This document shows, in pieces, positions 45,332 to 54,180 of a DNA stretch of 64,000 nucleotides. Below the pieces are notes generated by a model that made no database searches, was not told where the DNA came from, and was given only the letters and a program-made list of their open reading frames with translations. Every line of letters starts with the position of its first letter. Position 1 is the stretch's first letter. The DNA comes from Pseudomonas alkylphenolica. Its GTDB lineage: Bacteria > Pseudomonadota > Gammaproteobacteria > Pseudomonadales > Pseudomonadaceae. The position numbers and the translations under genes were made by a program. The stretch is from assembly GCF_004025535.1 (NCBI RefSeq), contig NZ_QJRG01000034.1:682001-746000 (forward strand), written 5' to 3'.

Positions 45332-45955
45332 TCAGGCCGGCGTCAGGCACTCCGGACCATTGAGCTTGGGATCGTTGACGAAGTTGGCCAGCACACGCTC
45401 ACGCAGCGGCGCCTGGGCACTGGCAAGCAGCTCGTAGAGACGTGCTACCGGCGTTTCAGGGTCCAGCCAGGCCGCCTGCCCGGCAGCATCAAGAATTAGC
45501 GGCCGACGTTGATTCATTGCCGCCTGGGTAACCACCGCGGTGCTCAACCACACCTGGTCCTGCACCGGGTAAGCCTCCCAGATCGCCGCAAAGAACAGCG
45601 AAGAGCCTTCCCCCGGCGTCAGCCAGTACGGGCGCTTGCGCACGGTGCCGCGCCACTCGTAAAAACCGTTGGCCGGCATCAGGCAACGGCGCAGACGAAA
45701 CGCTTCGCGAAACATCGGTTGCTCAGCCAGGGTTTCGGCGCGGGCGTGAGCAGGCGTTCGCGACAGGTCGGTGAGCCAGGCCGGCGTCAGCCCCCAGCGG
45801 GCCCGGGCCAGCTCCGCCTGGCCCGCTTCATCCCGACGCTGGATAAGCACCGAGTTACCGGGGGAAATATTCCATTGCGCTTGCTGGTCGGTCGGAAAAC
45901 CCGGCAATGCAGCAAAGGCGGGAGACCAGCGAAACAGCGCGTAACGTCCACACAT
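45332..45955 (-). CDS. SRAP/YedK family protein with altered active-site residues
   Basis: A 207-residue SOS-response-associated (HMCES/YedK) domain protein that, by family, forms a thiazolidine link with abasic sites in single-stranded DNA via Cys2 (MCGRY). Cys2 and E100 (GFYEW) are present. But the Asn of the INARAET block is replaced by His (H70 in AHARAET), and the conserved His of the H-x-R-M-P block is replaced by Asn (N148 in NQRRP) with a shorter loop before it. ATG 45955 is chosen because the catalytic Cys must be residue 2; a TTG six nt upstream is ignored. Confidence 0.85.
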   Translation of the reverse strand: MCGRYALFRWSPAFAALPGFPTDQQAQWNISPGNSVLIQRRDEAGQAELARARWGLTPAWLTDLSRTPAHARAETLAEQPMFREAFRLRRCLMPANGFYEWRGTVRKRPYWLTPGEGSSLFFAAIWEAYPVQDQVWLSTAVVTQAAMNQRRPLILDAAGQAAWLDPETPVARLYELLASAQAPLRERVLANFVNDPKLNGPECLTPA

Positions 45956-45968
45956 GGGCAATTGAGAC

Positions 45969-46229
45969 CTAGCAAATCAGAGTTCCGGGAATATGCTCCG
46001 GTTCGTCGCCAGCCAGTGGCTGGGCCGCATTGTACGCGGCGATCAGCTGGCGTGCGTAATCGGCCTGTTCATCGGCCACCGCCAGCCCCAGCAAGCCTTG
46101 CATCGGCAAATCGCCGATGGCGCCCATCAGGTCACGCCCGACCAGATGAACCCTGACCCCTTCGCTGTCGAGCATCCCGATGAGCATTTCGGCTTCAAGC
46201 AGGCTTTCCGGATCGTAGATTCGCTGCAT
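45969..46229 (-). CDS. DUF2007 family small protein
   Basis: An 86-residue protein with the DUF2007 (putative signal-transducing, PII-like fold) pattern: YDPESLLEAEMLIGMLDSEG and a GLAVADEQADYARQLI end. Function unknown. Its start overlaps the stop of the CPXCG gene by one base (TGATG), so the two are coupled. Confidence 0.8.
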   Translation of the reverse strand: MQRIYDPESLLEAEMLIGMLDSEGVRVHLVGRDLMGAIGDLPMQGLLGLAVADEQADYARQLIAAYNAAQPLAGDEPEHIPGTLIC

Positions 46230-46411
46230 CAGTCATTCTCGCCATAGACATCCAGCATCCATTCGTCGCCATGCACCTGCAGCACGAATCTGATCGGCTT
46301 GCAGCACACCTGGCAGTCCTCGATGTATTCCTGGTCACCTGCGGAGAGATCCACGGTCGTCTCCACCTCTTCGCCACAATAAGGGCAATCATAGATAGCT
46401 GCTTCGAGCAT
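46229..46411 (-). CDS. CPXCG-type cysteine-rich small protein
   Basis: A 60-residue protein with CPYCG near the N-terminus and CQVC-C further on, fitting a small zinc-binding fold. It is conserved in gammaproteobacteria with no known function. It precedes the DUF2007 gene and is coupled to it. Position suggests a shared promoter in the 121-nt gap upstream. Confidence 0.82.
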   Translation of the reverse strand: MLEAAIYDCPYCGEEVETTVDLSAGDQEYIEDCQVCCKPIRFVLQVHGDEWMLDVYGEND

Positions 46412-46532
46412 CGCGGCCTCCAGAGTGACTTGTGCGTATAATTGCCGGTCTATTTACAGGACCTGCGCGTGTTCGAGCCGTTTTTCGGACCCCGGCCCTA
46501 CCTATTACCCTAGCCGTTTCCAACAAGAGAGC

Positions 46533-47699
46533 ATGATGGGCGAATTCGATGCCATCCGACCGTACGACGACGCTGAAGTCCCTGCCGTTCTGGCACGTTT
46601 GCTCAGCGACCCGGCATTCCTCGATATCCTCACCCACTTTCGCTTCCCGCGCATGGCCGGCGCCTTTGGCTGGTTGCTCAAGCCGCTGATCGCCCGCCGC
46701 CTGCGCAAGGAGTTTGCCGGGGTCAGCTGTGTGTCGACCCTGCAGGACAAGGTCGAATATTACGTCGACCACACCATCGAGCGGGCGACCGACGGCGTGA
46801 CCTACACCGGCGTCGAGCTGTTGAAGTCCGGCACGGCCTATCTGTTTCTGGCCAACCACCGTGACATCGTCATGGACCCGGCCTTTGTCAACTATGCGGT
46901 GTACCACGCCGGCCTGCCGACGCCACGCATCGCCATTGGCGACAACCTCCTGCAAAAGCCGTTCGTCAGCGACATGATGCGCTTGAACAAGAGCTTCATC
47001 GTGCACCGCTCGATCACCGGCCGCCGGGAAAAACTCGCTGCTTACCAGCTGCTTTCGGCCTACATCAACCATTCGATCCGCAACGACGGACAGTCGATCT
47101 GGATTGCCCAGGCCGAGGGCCGGGCCAAGGATGGTGACGATCGCACCGATTCGGCGATCCTGAAAATGTTCCACATGAGCCGCAAGGATGAGCCGTTCGG
47201 CTCGGTGATCCAGTCGCTGAACCTGAGCCCGGTGTCGATCAGCTACGAATACGACCCTTGCGACCAGGCCAAGGCCCGTGAGCTGTACATCCGCGCAACC
47301 ACCGGCACGTACAGCAAGGCACCGGGTGAGGACGACCTGAGCATCGCCCAGGGCATTACCGGCTACAAAGGACGGGTGCACATCAACTTTGCCCCGCCGG
47401 TGTCAGCGTTTTTTGAAGACACCAAGCAGCTGGCCGCGGAGATCGACCGGCAGATTCTCGGCGGTTACCGGTTGTTCCCGGTGCATTACCTGGCGTATGC
47501 GCAGTGGGCTGATGCCGACCCGGCACTCGACGTACCGCCGGCTGCCAAGGTGTTCCCTGCCGACGAACTGGCCCGTGCCCAAACCGAATGGCAGCGCCGC
47601 CTGGATGCCTGCCCCGCCGAGCATCGCCCGTACCTGGTGCAGCAATATGCGACGCCGGTACGCAATCAGTATCGGGTCAAGGCGGGGCTGGCGCTCTGA
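46533..47699 (+). CDS. glycerophosphate-type acyltransferase (PlsC/PlsB-like)
   Basis: 388 residues. The acyltransferase motif NHRDIVMD (108-115) supplies the catalytic His-Asp pair, and the IAQAEGRAKDG block is the second family motif. It is expected to acylate a glycerol-phosphate-like acceptor at the inner membrane. Two ATGs at 46533 and 46536 are equally possible starts; an upstream extension of the frame lacks a ribosome-binding site. Exact acceptor unknown. Confidence 0.8.
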   Translation: MMGEFDAIRPYDDAEVPAVLARLLSDPAFLDILTHFRFPRMAGAFGWLLKPLIARRLRKEFAGVSCVSTLQDKVEYYVDHTIERATDGVTYTGVELLKSGTAYLFLANHRDIVMDPAFVNYAVYHAGLPTPRIAIGDNLLQKPFVSDMMRLNKSFIVHRSITGRREKLAAYQLLSAYINHSIRNDGQSIWIAQAEGRAKDGDDRTDSAILKMFHMSRKDEPFGSVIQSLNLSPVSISYEYDPCDQAKARELYIRATTGTYSKAPGEDDLSIAQGITGYKGRVHINFAPPVSAFFEDTKQLAAEIDRQILGGYRLFPVHYLAYAQWADADPALDVPPAAKVFPADELARAQTEWQRRLDACPAEHRPYLVQQYATPVRNQYRVKAGLAL

Positions 47700-47759
47700 G
47701 CTGAACCGCATCGCAGGCTGCGCCAGCGCCCTTCAGAAGCTTGCGCAGTTTTCGCAGGT

Positions 47760-48020
47760 TCAGACCCAGGTACTGAACCAGGACAGCAGCAAGGCCAGGC
47801 CCAGGAAGGCAAAGCCCAGGATATAGTAGAAACGGTTGATGCGCAGGGTCATGCCATCAACCACCGCCTCATCGCCTGGCACATTGGCCAAGGCTTGCGC
47901 CTCACGCCGCCGGGCGCTGTGCAACAGCAGGCCGCCAGGGCAGGTAATCACCAGCGCCAGCAGATTGATCAGCTTGGCCGGGTGGGCAGCGATCAGCCCC
48001 CAGAGCATTTGCAACGACAT
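47760..48020 (-). CDS. small two-helix membrane protein
   Basis: An 86-residue hypothetical protein with two hydrophobic segments (about 15-33 and 64-83) joined by a basic then acidic loop. AGGTGG lies 6 nt before the ATG. No family recognised. Convergent with the acyltransferase gene. Confidence 0.6.
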   Translation of the reverse strand: MSLQMLWGLIAAHPAKLINLLALVITCPGGLLLHSARRREAQALANVPGDEAVVDGMTLRINRFYYILGFAFLGLALLLSWFSTWV

Positions 48021-48182
48021 TTACACCACCTCGAATTCATACGGCGACACTCGCAACGCGGGGCATTCTACCCAAGCCCTGCATCAAGTCCTGCCCTTTT
48101 CGACCAATGACGACCAGCGTCATACAACCGTCATCCCGATCCGCCACCCTGTCGGCCTTTGCAACGAACAGGGAGCTTGTTC

Positions 48183-48389
48183 ATGCTGCACGCCGAAAAC
48201 CAGGACCGCCTCTACCTGATCGCCCAGAGCGATGAACAGCAGGCACTCATCGACGGCCTGGCCTTCAACGTTCAACACCGCCAGTGGCTGGTGTACTGCG
48301 CCCTTGGCGGCCACGCCCACGACGACCTGCCTGAGGTGGACGGCCACACGGGCATCAGCGTGCTGGATTTCTACAGCGAAGCCGCCTGA
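48183..48389 (+). CDS. small conserved hypothetical protein
   Basis: 68 residues, soluble and acidic, with no signal or membrane segment. AGGGAG lies 7 nt before ATG 48183, and a clear terminator follows its stop, which supports it as a real gene. Function unknown. Confidence 0.6.
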   Translation: MLHAENQDRLYLIAQSDEQQALIDGLAFNVQHRQWLVYCALGGHAHDDLPEVDGHTGISVLDFYSEAA

Positions 48390-48402
48390 TCTCACGCACA
48401 CA

Positions 48403-48440
48403 AAAAAGCCCGATGGCAGCACCCTGCCATCGGGCTTTTT
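48403..48440. terminator. bidirectional Rho-independent terminator
   Basis: AAAAAGCCCGATGGCAG and its exact complement around CACC: a 17-bp stem with A and T tracts at the two ends. It serves the small + gene ending at 48389 and the convergent YajG-family gene ending at 48460. Confidence 0.9.
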
Positions 48441-48459
48441 CGTACGCGCAACGGCGCGC

Positions 48460-49044
48460 TTATTCGCCGAGGATCTGGCCGATGGCCTGGTCCTTGAACA
48501 GACGGGTCAGGGCGTCACTGAGGACATCGCTGACCAGCTTGGTATTGGTTTCCTGGTTGGGGGCCATGCCGAAACGCTGGTCCAGCGACGCACCATAACG
48601 GCCGCTGTAACGACGGTTGGCGTTGGACACATCGGCCTTGAAGGTTGCACCGATGGTTGCCTCGGTCACGTACATGCCCTCTTTGGGCGACTGGTACTTG
48701 AGTTCGGCCAGGGTCACGGTCAACTGCGGGGCGTTGTAGGCGTTAGGGGTCGGGGTAAAGCCCAGCAGGCGCACTGCGGCTTCGGCCTGAGCCTGCAGCT
48801 TGGGCAGAATGTCGTTGCCGGTCACGGTGATGGCGCTGGTTTCCGGGTACAGGCCGCCACGGGTGCCCAGGGTTTGCGAAGCACGGCCATCAACCACACG
48901 GACCACGACCGGCTGGCCATGGCCGACCGGCGCTAGCTGGGCGGTGAGTTTTGGTTGCGGGCTGAGTTGTTGCGGGCTGTGGGCACAACCGACCAGTGTC
49001 AGACTGGTCACCGCGATCAAACCGAACAACAAACGTTGCAACAT
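48460..49044 (-). CDS. YajG family lipoprotein
   Basis: A 194-residue outer-membrane-type lipoprotein precursor with lipobox LTLVGC (Cys near 20). The mature part (PVVVRVVDGRAS, LYPETSAITV) fits the YajG family, whose role is unknown. ATG 49044 is preferred over one at 49050 because GGAG is 8 nt away. The frame is open for 54 further codons upstream without support. Confidence 0.82.
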   Translation of the reverse strand: MLQRLLFGLIAVTSLTLVGCAHSPQQLSPQPKLTAQLAPVGHGQPVVVRVVDGRASQTLGTRGGLYPETSAITVTGNDILPKLQAQAEAAVRLLGFTPTPNAYNAPQLTVTLAELKYQSPKEGMYVTEATIGATFKADVSNANRRYSGRYGASLDQRFGMAPNQETNTKLVSDVLSDALTRLFKDQAIGQILGE

Positions 49045-49849
49045 GCTCATCTCTCCAGAATAGGCAGCAAAGGCCGCCAGTATAACCAGCACGACGCGGC
49101 CCAGCCATCGGCGTGCCATTAGTGAATGAGACAATCGCCAACGCGACCGGTTCGCGGCCGCCAATGCTTTATGAACCTGCTGTAACACCGCCTCCAGAGC
49201 GGCCAAACGCCGCTACGCGGGCCGGGGTTGGCTGAGCGCTTGAACCTTGCGTCAATAAAAGTCGTTAATAAAGATCATTTCTGCCCGAGACATCGTTATA
49301 ATCTCCCCCCGATTATAAGGACGTCTCCTGATCGGGCCTCGCAGCACCGCCAATGTTCATCATCGGCATCCTCCGCACCGCCCACAGAGAGCCTTCCACA
49401 CAGGTCTTGCACCAGCCAGTGTGCCTGCATCATTCGGCGCTCTGCTCTGCCTGAACCTGCCGGGTTTGCCATCGCGCAGCCCATTTTGAGGTTCACGACT
49501 CCAAAAGAGCGTGAAAAAACGGGTTTTCACAACTTCACGAGAGTGTGGCGAGCAATGAACAGTCTGGCATGTGCAAAAGCACCTAAAGTGTCCCGAACAG
49601 CCCTGAACAGCTGGCAACAGCGCTCATCAAGGATGAGTGCCTGAGGCCGGTCCGTAACGCACGACGGACACCTTGACCATAAGTCGAATTGCCGCACCGG
49701 CCTTAAAATGCGTTCATAGGCAACGCAAAGCCCCGGTTGGCAGTGTCCGCTGAAGTTGCAAAAACTGCGAAGAATCGGACATGGCGATCCCGGCCAAGCC
49801 AGGGATCCTATGCTGTCAATTTGGTGCTGTAGATTTTGGAGACGCGTTA
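49045..49849. other. 805-nt gene-free stretch before mqo
   Basis: No convincing gene is seen. It holds a likely promoter (-10 TATAAT at 49297-49302), and a small hairpin GTCCGT...ACGGAC at 49650-49669. If transcription starts at that -10, the mqo mRNA has a leader of over 500 nt, long enough for cis regulation or an independent small RNA. Open frames here (such as 49228-49644) have no ribosome-binding site. Confidence 0.5.
49297..49302 (+). promoter_or_regulatory. candidate -10 element
   Basis: A perfect TATAAT. No good TTGACA-like -35 lies 16-18 nt upstream, so the promoter call is weak. It faces mqo, about 550 nt away. Confidence 0.35.
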
Positions 49850-51355
49850 ATGGCGCAGAACGAAGCAGTCGATGTGGTACTGGTAGGGGCAGGCATCATG
49901 AGTGCCACCCTGGCCGTACTGCTCAAGGAACTCGACCCGGCAATCAAGCTGGAAGTCGTCGAGTTGATGGATTCGGGTGCCGCGGAAAGTTCCAACCCGT
50001 GGAACAACGCCGGGACCGGCCATGCCGGGCTGTGTGAACTGAACTACACGCCGCAGGCCGCCGACGGCAGCATCGACATCAAGAAAGCGGTGCACATCAA
50101 CACCCAGTTCGAAGTATCCCGGCAGTTCTGGGCATACCTGAGCAAAAAAGGCGCCTTCAGCTCGCCACGGGCGTTCATCAACCCCGTGCCGCACCTGAGC
50201 TATGTCGAAGGTGAAAAGGGTATCGACTTCCTCAAGAAGCGCTTTGAGCTGCTCAAGCAGCACCATGCCTTCGCCGAGATGGAATACACCGAAGACAAAT
50301 CGGTGATGAACGAGTGGATGCCGTTGATGATGCCGGGTCGCCCTGCCGACCAGAAGATCGCCGCCACCCGCGTCATGAAAGGTACCGACGTCAACTTCGG
50401 CGCCCTGACCAACAAATTGCTCAAGCACCTGGCCAACGCGCCGGATGCCCAGGTCAAGTACAGCAAGCGCGTGACCGGCCTGCGCCGCAACGGCAGCGGC
50501 TGGACCGTCAGCATCAAGGACGTCAACAGCGGCAACAGCCGTGAAGTCGATGCCCGCTTCGTGTTCCTCGGCGCCGGTGGCGCGGCCCTGCCGCTGCTGC
50601 AGCAGTCGGGCATCGAAGAGAGCAAAGGCTTTGGCGGCTTCCCGGTCAGCGGCCAGTGGCTGCGTTGCGACAACCCGGAAGTGGTCAAGAAGCACCAGGC
50701 CAAGGTCTACAGCCAGGCCGCGGTGGGTTCGCCACCGATGTCGGTACCACACCTGGACACCCGCGTCGTCGACGGCAAGACCTCGCTGCTGTTCGGCCCG
50801 TATGCCGGCTTTACCACCAAGTTCCTCAAGCATGGCTCGTTCATGGACCTGCCGCTGTCGGTGCGCATGAGCAACATCGGCCCGATGCTTGCCGTGGCGC
50901 GCGACAACATGGACCTGACCAAATACCTGGTCAGCGAAGTGATGCAGTCGATGGAACAACGCCTGGATTCCCTGCGCCGCTTCTACCCTGAGGCGAAAGC
51001 CGAAGACTGGCGCCTGGAAGTGGCTGGCCAACGCGTGCAGATCATCAAGAAAGACCCGAAAAAAGGTGGCGTGCTGCAGTTCGGTACCGAACTGGTCGCA
51101 TCCAAAGACGGCAGCCTGGCCGCCTTGCTGGGCGCCTCCCCGGGTGCCTCGGTGACCGTTTCGATCATGCTGGAACTGATCGAGCGTTGCTTCCCCGAGA
51201 AGACCAAAGGCGCCTGGGCTGGCAAGCTCAAGGAAATTTTCCCGGCCCGGGAGAAGGTTCTGGCCGCCGACGCTGCCCTGTACCACAAGATCAGCGCGCA
51301 CAACGACGAGGCCCTGGGCCTGGTCGAAAGCAGCCCGGCGCAAAGCTACGCGTAA
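49850..51355 (+). CDS. mqo: malate:quinone oxidoreductase
   Basis: A 501-residue FAD enzyme that oxidises malate to oxaloacetate and passes electrons to the quinone pool, replacing or backing up soluble malate dehydrogenase. The FAD-binding [10 protein letters not shown] is near residue 14, and the length is normal for the family. GGAG lies 8 nt before ATG 49850. It has an unusually long gene-free stretch upstream and a terminator just after the stop. Confidence 0.95.
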   Translation: MAQNEAVDVVLVGAGIMSATLAVLLKELDPAIKLEVVELMDSGAAESSNPWNNAGTGHAGLCELNYTPQAADGSIDIKKAVHINTQFEVSRQFWAYLSKKGAFSSPRAFINPVPHLSYVEGEKGIDFLKKRFELLKQHHAFAEMEYTEDKSVMNEWMPLMMPGRPADQKIAATRVMKGTDVNFGALTNKLLKHLANAPDAQVKYSKRVTGLRRNGSGWTVSIKDVNSGNSREVDARFVFLGAGGAALPLLQQSGIEESKGFGGFPVSGQWLRCDNPEVVKKHQAKVYSQAAVGSPPMSVPHLDTRVVDGKTSLLFGPYAGFTTKFLKHGSFMDLPLSVRMSNIGPMLAVARDNMDLTKYLVSEVMQSMEQRLDSLRRFYPEAKAEDWRLEVAGQRVQIIKKDPKKGGVLQFGTELVASKDGSLAALLGASPGASVTVSIMLELIERCFPEKTKGAWAGKLKEIFPAREKVLAADAALYHKISAHNDEALGLVESSPAQSYA

Positions 51356-51365
51356 CGCACTGGCA

Positions 51366-51394
51366 TAAAAAAACGCCCCTCGGGGCGTTTTTTT
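51366..51394 (+). terminator. Rho-independent terminator of mqo
   Basis: ACGCCC-CTCG-GGGCGT with flanking A and T tracts, starting 11 nt past the mqo stop. It probably works in both directions, for the convergent PA4642-type gene as well. Confidence 0.88.
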
Positions 51395-51409
51395 ATGGGC
51401 GCTGTAAAT

Positions 51410-51697
51410 TCAGCCGCGGGCCTTGTCGATGATCTCGATGTACTCGGCGGCGTTGCGCTGATCGCGGATCAGGTCAACAAAGGTCTTGCCGTGCTCGTCC
51501 TTGCCGTCCACGTCCAGTCCAGCTTCGACGAAGAAACCGACAAAACGCTCGAAGTCGTCGATGCGCAGGCCGCGATAGGCCTTGATCAGTTTGTGCAGCG
51601 AAGGGGACGTGGCATCCGCCGGTTCGAACTGCAGGAAGGATTTGACGTACTCGTCGCTGATCTCATCCCCAATCACTTGCTTTTTGTCTTTACGCAT
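51410..51697 (-). CDS. PA4642-type small conserved protein
   Basis: 95 residues, soluble and charged, with a helical repeat-like end (GKTFVDLIRDQRNAAEYIEI). It resembles the P. aeruginosa PA4642 protein, also next to mqo. Start 51697 has GGAG 7 nt upstream; the open frame extends 42 codons further without support. Function unknown. Confidence 0.8.
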   Translation of the reverse strand: MRKDKKQVIGDEISDEYVKSFLQFEPADATSPSLHKLIKAYRGLRIDDFERFVGFFVEAGLDVDGKDEHGKTFVDLIRDQRNAAEYIEIIDKARG

Positions 51698-51767
51698 TGC
51701 CGACTCCAACTGAACCATCACGGACATTTTCACGGGCCGGCAGTTTACCCCTGCCCGGCACTGGCGC

Positions 51768-52235
51768 TCAACGCGCGCGTATAGTCCCGGTGTGCAAATC
51801 CGCCCAGATATGGCCGTTGGCATAGGTCAGGAACTGCACATAAACGGTATCACTGCGCAGCAGATCAAGAATCACCCGGTACTGGCTCAGGGGATAGTTC
51901 AGGTTCAGGACCTTGCGCTTGTCATCGAACACCGGTTTTTTCAGGCTCTTGCTCTCGGCATCAAAACTGATCAGCACCTGACTCACCGTCGCGCCTTTGC
52001 TCAGTGGCTTGCCTTTAAGACGCAGGATCAACGGCGAGGTGACCGGAATGGGCTGCTGGTTGGACTGGCGCTGGTTGCCGACCACCACCGAATAATCGGT
52101 GACTTGCAGCAACTGCTGGGATTCCGGGGTTTCCTGACGCAGGGCCAGGTCGTCGGGCGGAAGGAACTGACTGTGCAGCGGCGCCGCAGAAACGGGCAGG
52201 CTGAGGACCAGTAACAGGGGAAGAAGTGCGCGCAT
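51768..52235 (-). CDS. hypothetical periplasmic protein
   Basis: 155 residues with a signal peptide (cleavage after VSA near residue 17). The mature part is probably beta-rich. AAGGAG precedes ATG 52235 at 7 nt. No family is recognised. It lies between the PA4642-type gene and the cupin gene in the conserved mqo-hpt interval. Confidence 0.65.
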   Translation of the reverse strand: MRALLPLLLVLSLPVSAAPLHSQFLPPDDLALRQETPESQQLLQVTDYSVVVGNQRQSNQQPIPVTSPLILRLKGKPLSKGATVSQVLISFDAESKSLKKPVFDDKRKVLNLNYPLSQYRVILDLLRSDTVYVQFLTYANGHIWADLHTGTIRAR

Positions 52236-52340
52236 GACAGGCTCCTTGTGTCGGCCCGGCACTCTAGCATGAGATGGCGGCAGCGCCAGCCAGGCCAGGC
52301 ACCGATAGCCGGGGCGCCGGCCTGTCAGCGACAGGAGCAT

Positions 52341-52814
52341 TCAGTCGAATTGCGCGCGCATCCAGGCATGATACTCAGCCATGCCCGGCTCGCCCTCGCG
52401 CGGTGCCCAGCTGGCGTACTCACCCTCATCTACCGGGCGATACGGGCCAGCCTTGCATTCAAACATGATGGTGTCCGCTTCCAGCACCACCACAGCATGA
52501 AAGATACCCGGCGCAAGGTCCGCCCCCAGGCAGTCGCCACCGGCTGTCAGCAAGCGCTTGTCGACCACCTGCCCCTGCTCATCGAAGATCAGCAGGCCCA
52601 AGCTCCCCTTGAGCACGATCAGGCATTCGGCCTTGTCGCTCGCAAGGTGCCGGTGTGGCGGCACATAGGTGCAAGGCTGCATGCCCAACGCCATACGGTG
52701 GCAGGGCTCTTCCATGTCATGAAAGTTATGATTCTGTCGCCCGCGCGGGCTGGCTGCCGCCTTGGCCGCCAGCTCGGAAAACAGCGACTGATCGAGAAAT
52801 CCGGGCTGGCGCAT
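52341..52814 (-). CDS. WbuC-like cupin metalloprotein
   Basis: 157 residues in a cupin fold. The metal site is PPHRHLASDKAECLIVLKG (two His and a Glu); a later His in IFHAVVVLE would be the fourth ligand. It resembles WbuC, found near O-antigen loci, with function unproven. The start at 52814 is 4 nt after the hpt stop, so it is cotranscribed with hpt. Confidence 0.78.
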   Translation of the reverse strand: MRQPGFLDQSLFSELAAKAAASPRGRQNHNFHDMEEPCHRMALGMQPCTYVPPHRHLASDKAECLIVLKGSLGLLIFDEQGQVVDKRLLTAGGDCLGADLAPGIFHAVVVLEADTIMFECKAGPYRPVDEGEYASWAPREGEPGMAEYHAWMRAQFD

Positions 52815-52818
52815 GACT

Positions 52819-53376
52819 TCAGAGCCCTTTGACGGCGAAGATGCCGTTGGCATTGCGCCAGTAGCCCTTGTAGTCCATACCGTAACCGAAGACATAACGG
52901 TCAACACAGCTCAGCCCGCAGAAGTCGGCCTTGAGGTCGGCGCTGGCCTTGCGGTCGTGATCCTTGTCGATCAGTACGGCCGTGTGTACAGCGCGAGCGC
53001 CGGCGTGCGTACAGAAGTCGACGATCGCGCTCAGGGTGTGCCCTTCGTCGAGGATGTCGTCAATGATCAGCACGTCACGGTCGATGAACGAAACTTCAGG
53101 CTTGGCCTTCCAGAACAGGTCACCACCGCTGGTCTGATTGCGGTAGCGGGTAGCGTGCAGGTACGACGCTTCCAGCGGGAACTGCAGGTGCGTAAGCAGC
53201 TTGCCCGCGAAGATCAGACCACCGTTCATCACACAGAACACCACCGGGTTGCTCTCGGCGAGAACGTCGCTGATCTGTGCGCCAACGCGAGCGATGGCGG
53301 CCTCAACTTCGGCTTCGTTGTACAGGCAGTCAGCCTCTCGCATGACTTGACGGATATGCTCGAGATCAGCGGACAT
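52819..53376 (-). CDS. hpt: hypoxanthine phosphoribosyltransferase
   Basis: A 185-residue purine-salvage enzyme. The PRPP-binding loop VLIIDDILDEGHTL is intact, and the length is normal. It converts hypoxanthine or guanine with PRPP to the nucleotide. GGAG precedes ATG 53376. It is divergent from upp, so purine and pyrimidine salvage share one 163-nt intergenic region. Confidence 0.92.
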   Translation of the reverse strand: MSADLEHIRQVMREADCLYNEAEVEAAIARVGAQISDVLAESNPVVFCVMNGGLIFAGKLLTHLQFPLEASYLHATRYRNQTSGGDLFWKAKPEVSFIDRDVLIIDDILDEGHTLSAIVDFCTHAGARAVHTAVLIDKDHDRKASADLKADFCGLSCVDRYVFGYGMDYKGYWRNANGIFAVKGL

Positions 53377-53539
53377 GGCGCTCTCCAGGGGGCAGCATTT
53401 AAGAAAAGCGGGCAAAGGTACGCATCCAGCGACGCCAGATCAAGCATTTATGGACTAACGTCCAGAATGCCTATAGGACACACGCCGCTGAATAGATTAA
53501 TCTAGCGCGGTTTTTTTGCCCGCCCCGGAGCCTTCCGCT

Positions 53540-54178
53540 ATGCCTACCCTCGAGATCCGCCACCCGCTGATCCGTCACAAGCTCGGCCTCATGCGCCGTG
53601 CCGATATCAGCACCAAGAATTTTCGCGAACTCGCCCAGGAAGTCGGCACGCTTCTGACCTATGAAGCCACCCAGGACCTGCCTCTGGAGAGCTACGAAAT
53701 TGAAGGCTGGTGCGGCAAAGTCCAGGTCGAGAAAATCGCCGGCAAGAAGATTACTGTAGTACCGATCCTGCGTGCCGGCATCGGCATGCTCGACGGCGTG
53801 CTCAGCCTGATTCCAGGTGCCAAGGTCAGCGCCGTCGGTGTTGCCCGTAACGAGGAAACCCTCGAAGCTCATACTTACCTGGAAAAGCTCGCCCCGGAAA
53901 TCGACGAGCGCCTGGCGCTGATCATCGACCCGATGCTGGCCACCGGTGGCTCGATGGTCGCCACCATCGACCTGCTGAAGAAAGCCGGCTGCAAAGACAT
54001 CCGCGCCATGGTGCTGGTCGCCGCGCCGGAAGGCATTGCCGTGGTCGAGAAAGCCCACCCGGACGTGAAGATCTACACCGCCTCGATCGATGAACGCCTG
54101 AACGAACACGGTTACATCATTCCGGGCCTGGGCGATGCCGGCGACAAAATCTTCGGTACCAAGCAGAAGGACGCCTGA
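53540..54178 (+). CDS. upp: uracil phosphoribosyltransferase
   Basis: 212 residues, full length. The PRPP-binding motif [12 protein letters not shown] is present. It makes UMP from uracil and PRPP. The first eight codons of the longer open frame are not used: GGAG is 9 nt before ATG 53540 and [10 protein letters not shown] is the family start. The permease gene follows 2 nt after its stop. Confidence 0.95.
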   Translation: MPTLEIRHPLIRHKLGLMRRADISTKNFRELAQEVGTLLTYEATQDLPLESYEIEGWCGKVQVEKIAGKKITVVPILRAGIGMLDGVLSLIPGAKVSAVGVARNEETLEAHTYLEKLAPEIDERLALIIDPMLATGGSMVATIDLLKKAGCKDIRAMVLVAAPEGIAVVEKAHPDVKIYTASIDERLNEHGYIIPGLGDAGDKIFGTKQKDA

Positions 54179-54180
54179 CC

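Noticed and set aside
49228..49644. An open frame of ~138 codons upstream of mqo
   Set aside because: No ribosome-binding site, no motif and atypical composition for a gene; treated as leader sequence.
49734..49765. A possible sigma-54 promoter before mqo (TGGCAG ... TTGCA)
   Set aside because: The distance between the GG and GC elements is well over the fixed 10 nt needed for a -24/-12 promoter.
49847..51343. A ~500-codon open frame opposite mqo
   Set aside because: It is a complement shadow of a certain enzyme gene, with low-complexity composition and no ribosome-binding site.
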